Assembly: GCA_937897005.1 (NCBI GenBank)
Contig: CALCOQ010000024.1
Location: 1-7,178, forward strand
Origin: an uncultured euryarchaeote
GTDB lineage: Archaea > Thermoplasmatota > Poseidoniia > Poseidoniales > Poseidoniaceae
Direction of reading: 5' to 3'
DNA: 7,178 nucleotides
This document shows positions 6,136-7,178 of the stretch, piece after piece (within the stretch, counting starts at the first letter, position 1; every line of letters starts with the position of its first letter). The notes under the pieces were generated by a model that was not told the origin of the DNA, did no database searches, and saw nothing but the letters and a program-made list of their open reading frames with translations. Made by a program: the position numbers and the translations under genes.

Positions 6136-7178
6136 AGGAGCAGGCGAGAGACGCGGTTGGTGATTACCGCTATGGTTTCCATGATTCTGAAAACGCAACC
6201 ATTCGTTTTGATTCGGGGTTGAGTGAACAAGTGGTTCGAGATATCAGTGCAATCAAGAAAGAACCTCAATGGATGACCGATATTCGCGTCAAGGCCTATC
6301 ATCATTTCATCGAGCGACCAATGCCTGATTGGGGAAACAGCGAAATGCTGAATGGTATCAATTTCGATAATATCTGCTATTATCTCAAATCCAGTGCTGG
6401 AACCGAGAAATCTTGGGAGGAAGTACCTGATGAAATCAAGCGTACCTTCGATAGATTGGGTATTCCAGATGCCGAACAGAAATGGCTCGGTGGAGTCACG
6501 GCTCAGTATGAGTCAGAGGCTGTCTACCATAGCATTCGTGATGATCTGGAGGAACAGGGAGTGATATTCCTTGACATGGATAGTGGGCTGAGGGAGTATG
6601 AGGACCTCGTCAAGCAGTATTTCGGCAGTGTTGTTCCCTACAGCGATAACAAGTTCTCTGCTCTCAATACCGCAGTGTGGTCAGGTGGCTCATTCCTGGT
6701 GATTCCTGAAGGTGTCCATGTTGAAATGCCGGTGCAGGCCTATTTCCGTATCAATGCCAAGAACATGGGGCAGTTCGAGAGGACATTGATCATTGCAAAA
6801 GCAGGGAGTAGTATTCACTATGTCGAAGGTTGTACAGCCCCGACATATTCTACTGAATCATTACATTCTGCGGTTGTTGAATTGATTGCTGAGGAAGGTT
6901 CACATATCCGTTATTCAACCATTCAGAACTGGTCAGCAAATGTCTACAATCTGGTCACCAAGCGCGGTATAGCCTACAAGAATGCCAGTATTGAATGGGT
7001 GGATGGGAATCTTGGTTCCAAGTTGACGATGAAATATCCTGCGGTCATCCTCAAGGGAGAAGGTGCGCATGCTGATATCATCTCAGTTGCATATTCGGGA
7101 GAGGGACAACATCAGGATGCAGGTAGCAAGGTCCATCATCTCGCTCCTAGAACCACCAGTAGAATCCTTTCCAAGTCG
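6132..7178 (+). CDS. sufB: Fe-S cluster scaffold protein SufB (C-terminus cut by right window edge)
   Basis: The first 349 codons of SufB, the scaffold on which clusters are built in the SufBC(D) complex; full-length members have about 470 residues. Visible family features are YGFHD (14-18), KKEPQWM (42-48), the ISAI and MPDWG stretches, FLVIPEGVHVEMPVQAYF (188-205), the parallel beta-helix core from about 190, and VEGCTAPTY (231-239), whose C234 aligns with the conserved E. coli SufB Cys254. LHSAVVE (244-250), YSTIQNW (261-267) and NLVTKR (273-278) follow. VEGC and the N-terminal domain distinguish it from the paralogue SufD. The ATG overlaps the sufC stop (ATGA) and is preceded by a good GAGGTG. 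The C-terminal SufC-binding helices and the second conserved Cys region lie beyond the window. A sufD gene would be the expected next neighbour but cannot be seen. Confidence 0.97.
   Translation, partial: MKEQARDAVGDYRYGFHDSENATIRFDSGLSEQVVRDISAIKKEPQWMTDIRVKAYHHFIERPMPDWGNSEMLNGINFDNICYYLKSSAGTEKSWEEVPDEIKRTFDRLGIPDAEQKWLGGVTAQYESEAVYHSIRDDLEEQGVIFLDMDSGLREYEDLVKQYFGSVVPYSDNKFSALNTAVWSGGSFLVIPEGVHVEMPVQAYFRINAKNMGQFERTLIIAKAGSSIHYVEGCTAPTYSTESLHSAVVELIAEEGSHIRYSTIQNWSANVYNLVTKRGIAYKNASIEWVDGNLGSKLTMKYPAVILKGEGAHADIISVAYSGEGQHQDAGSKVHHLAPRTTSRILSKS

Overview
The window looks like chromosomal DNA from a euryarchaeon. The main evidence is a full-length archaeal-type tRNA-guanine transglycosylase (TGT core plus C1, C2 and PUA domains) and a regulator of the bacterio-opsin-activator (HTH_10) type, beside a SUF iron-sulfur assembly locus. 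Moderate GC, tight gene packing, weak or absent Shine-Dalgarno sites at several genes and AT-rich boxes upstream of them would fit a marine group II (Poseidoniales-like) or other Thermoplasmata-related lineage. That placement is inference; only the archaeal assignment is well supported. I see no mobile element, CRISPR array, rRNA or tRNA, and no gene-free stretch longer than about 130 bases.

Layout. Positions 1-768 (minus) hold the N-terminal part of an ABC-2 type permease, which runs off the left edge. Its start codon overlaps the stop of an ABC-2 type ATPase (765-1769, minus), and together they form an exporter-like pair. After a short gap with a GC hairpin comes tgtA (1836-4016, minus). 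Divergent from tgtA is an HTH_10 regulator (4120-4785, plus). It ends one base away from the stop of a minus-strand NifU-C-terminal-domain protein (4787-5242). Divergent from that gene is the sufC-sufB operon (5371 to the right edge, plus), with a 4-base ATGA overlap. sufB is cut by the window end after 349 codons.

How the genes work together. SufC (ATPase) and SufB (scaffold) form the core of the SUF Fe-S assembly machine, and the NifU-like protein across the shared promoter region is a plausible Fe-S scaffold or carrier for the same pathway. tgtA acts in archaeosine biosynthesis on tRNA. The ABC pair is probably a separate transport function of unknown substrate. The HTH_10 regulator sits between the two sets, and its target cannot be read from sequence.

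The most notable observation is that TgtA keeps both catalytic aspartates but lacks the three zinc-binding cysteines of the family. Its central C1 region also resembles the ArcS (TgtA2) core but lacks the ArcS active-site motif. The two divergent promoter regions carry small inverted repeats that could be operators. I did not find a convincing new multi-gene system here.
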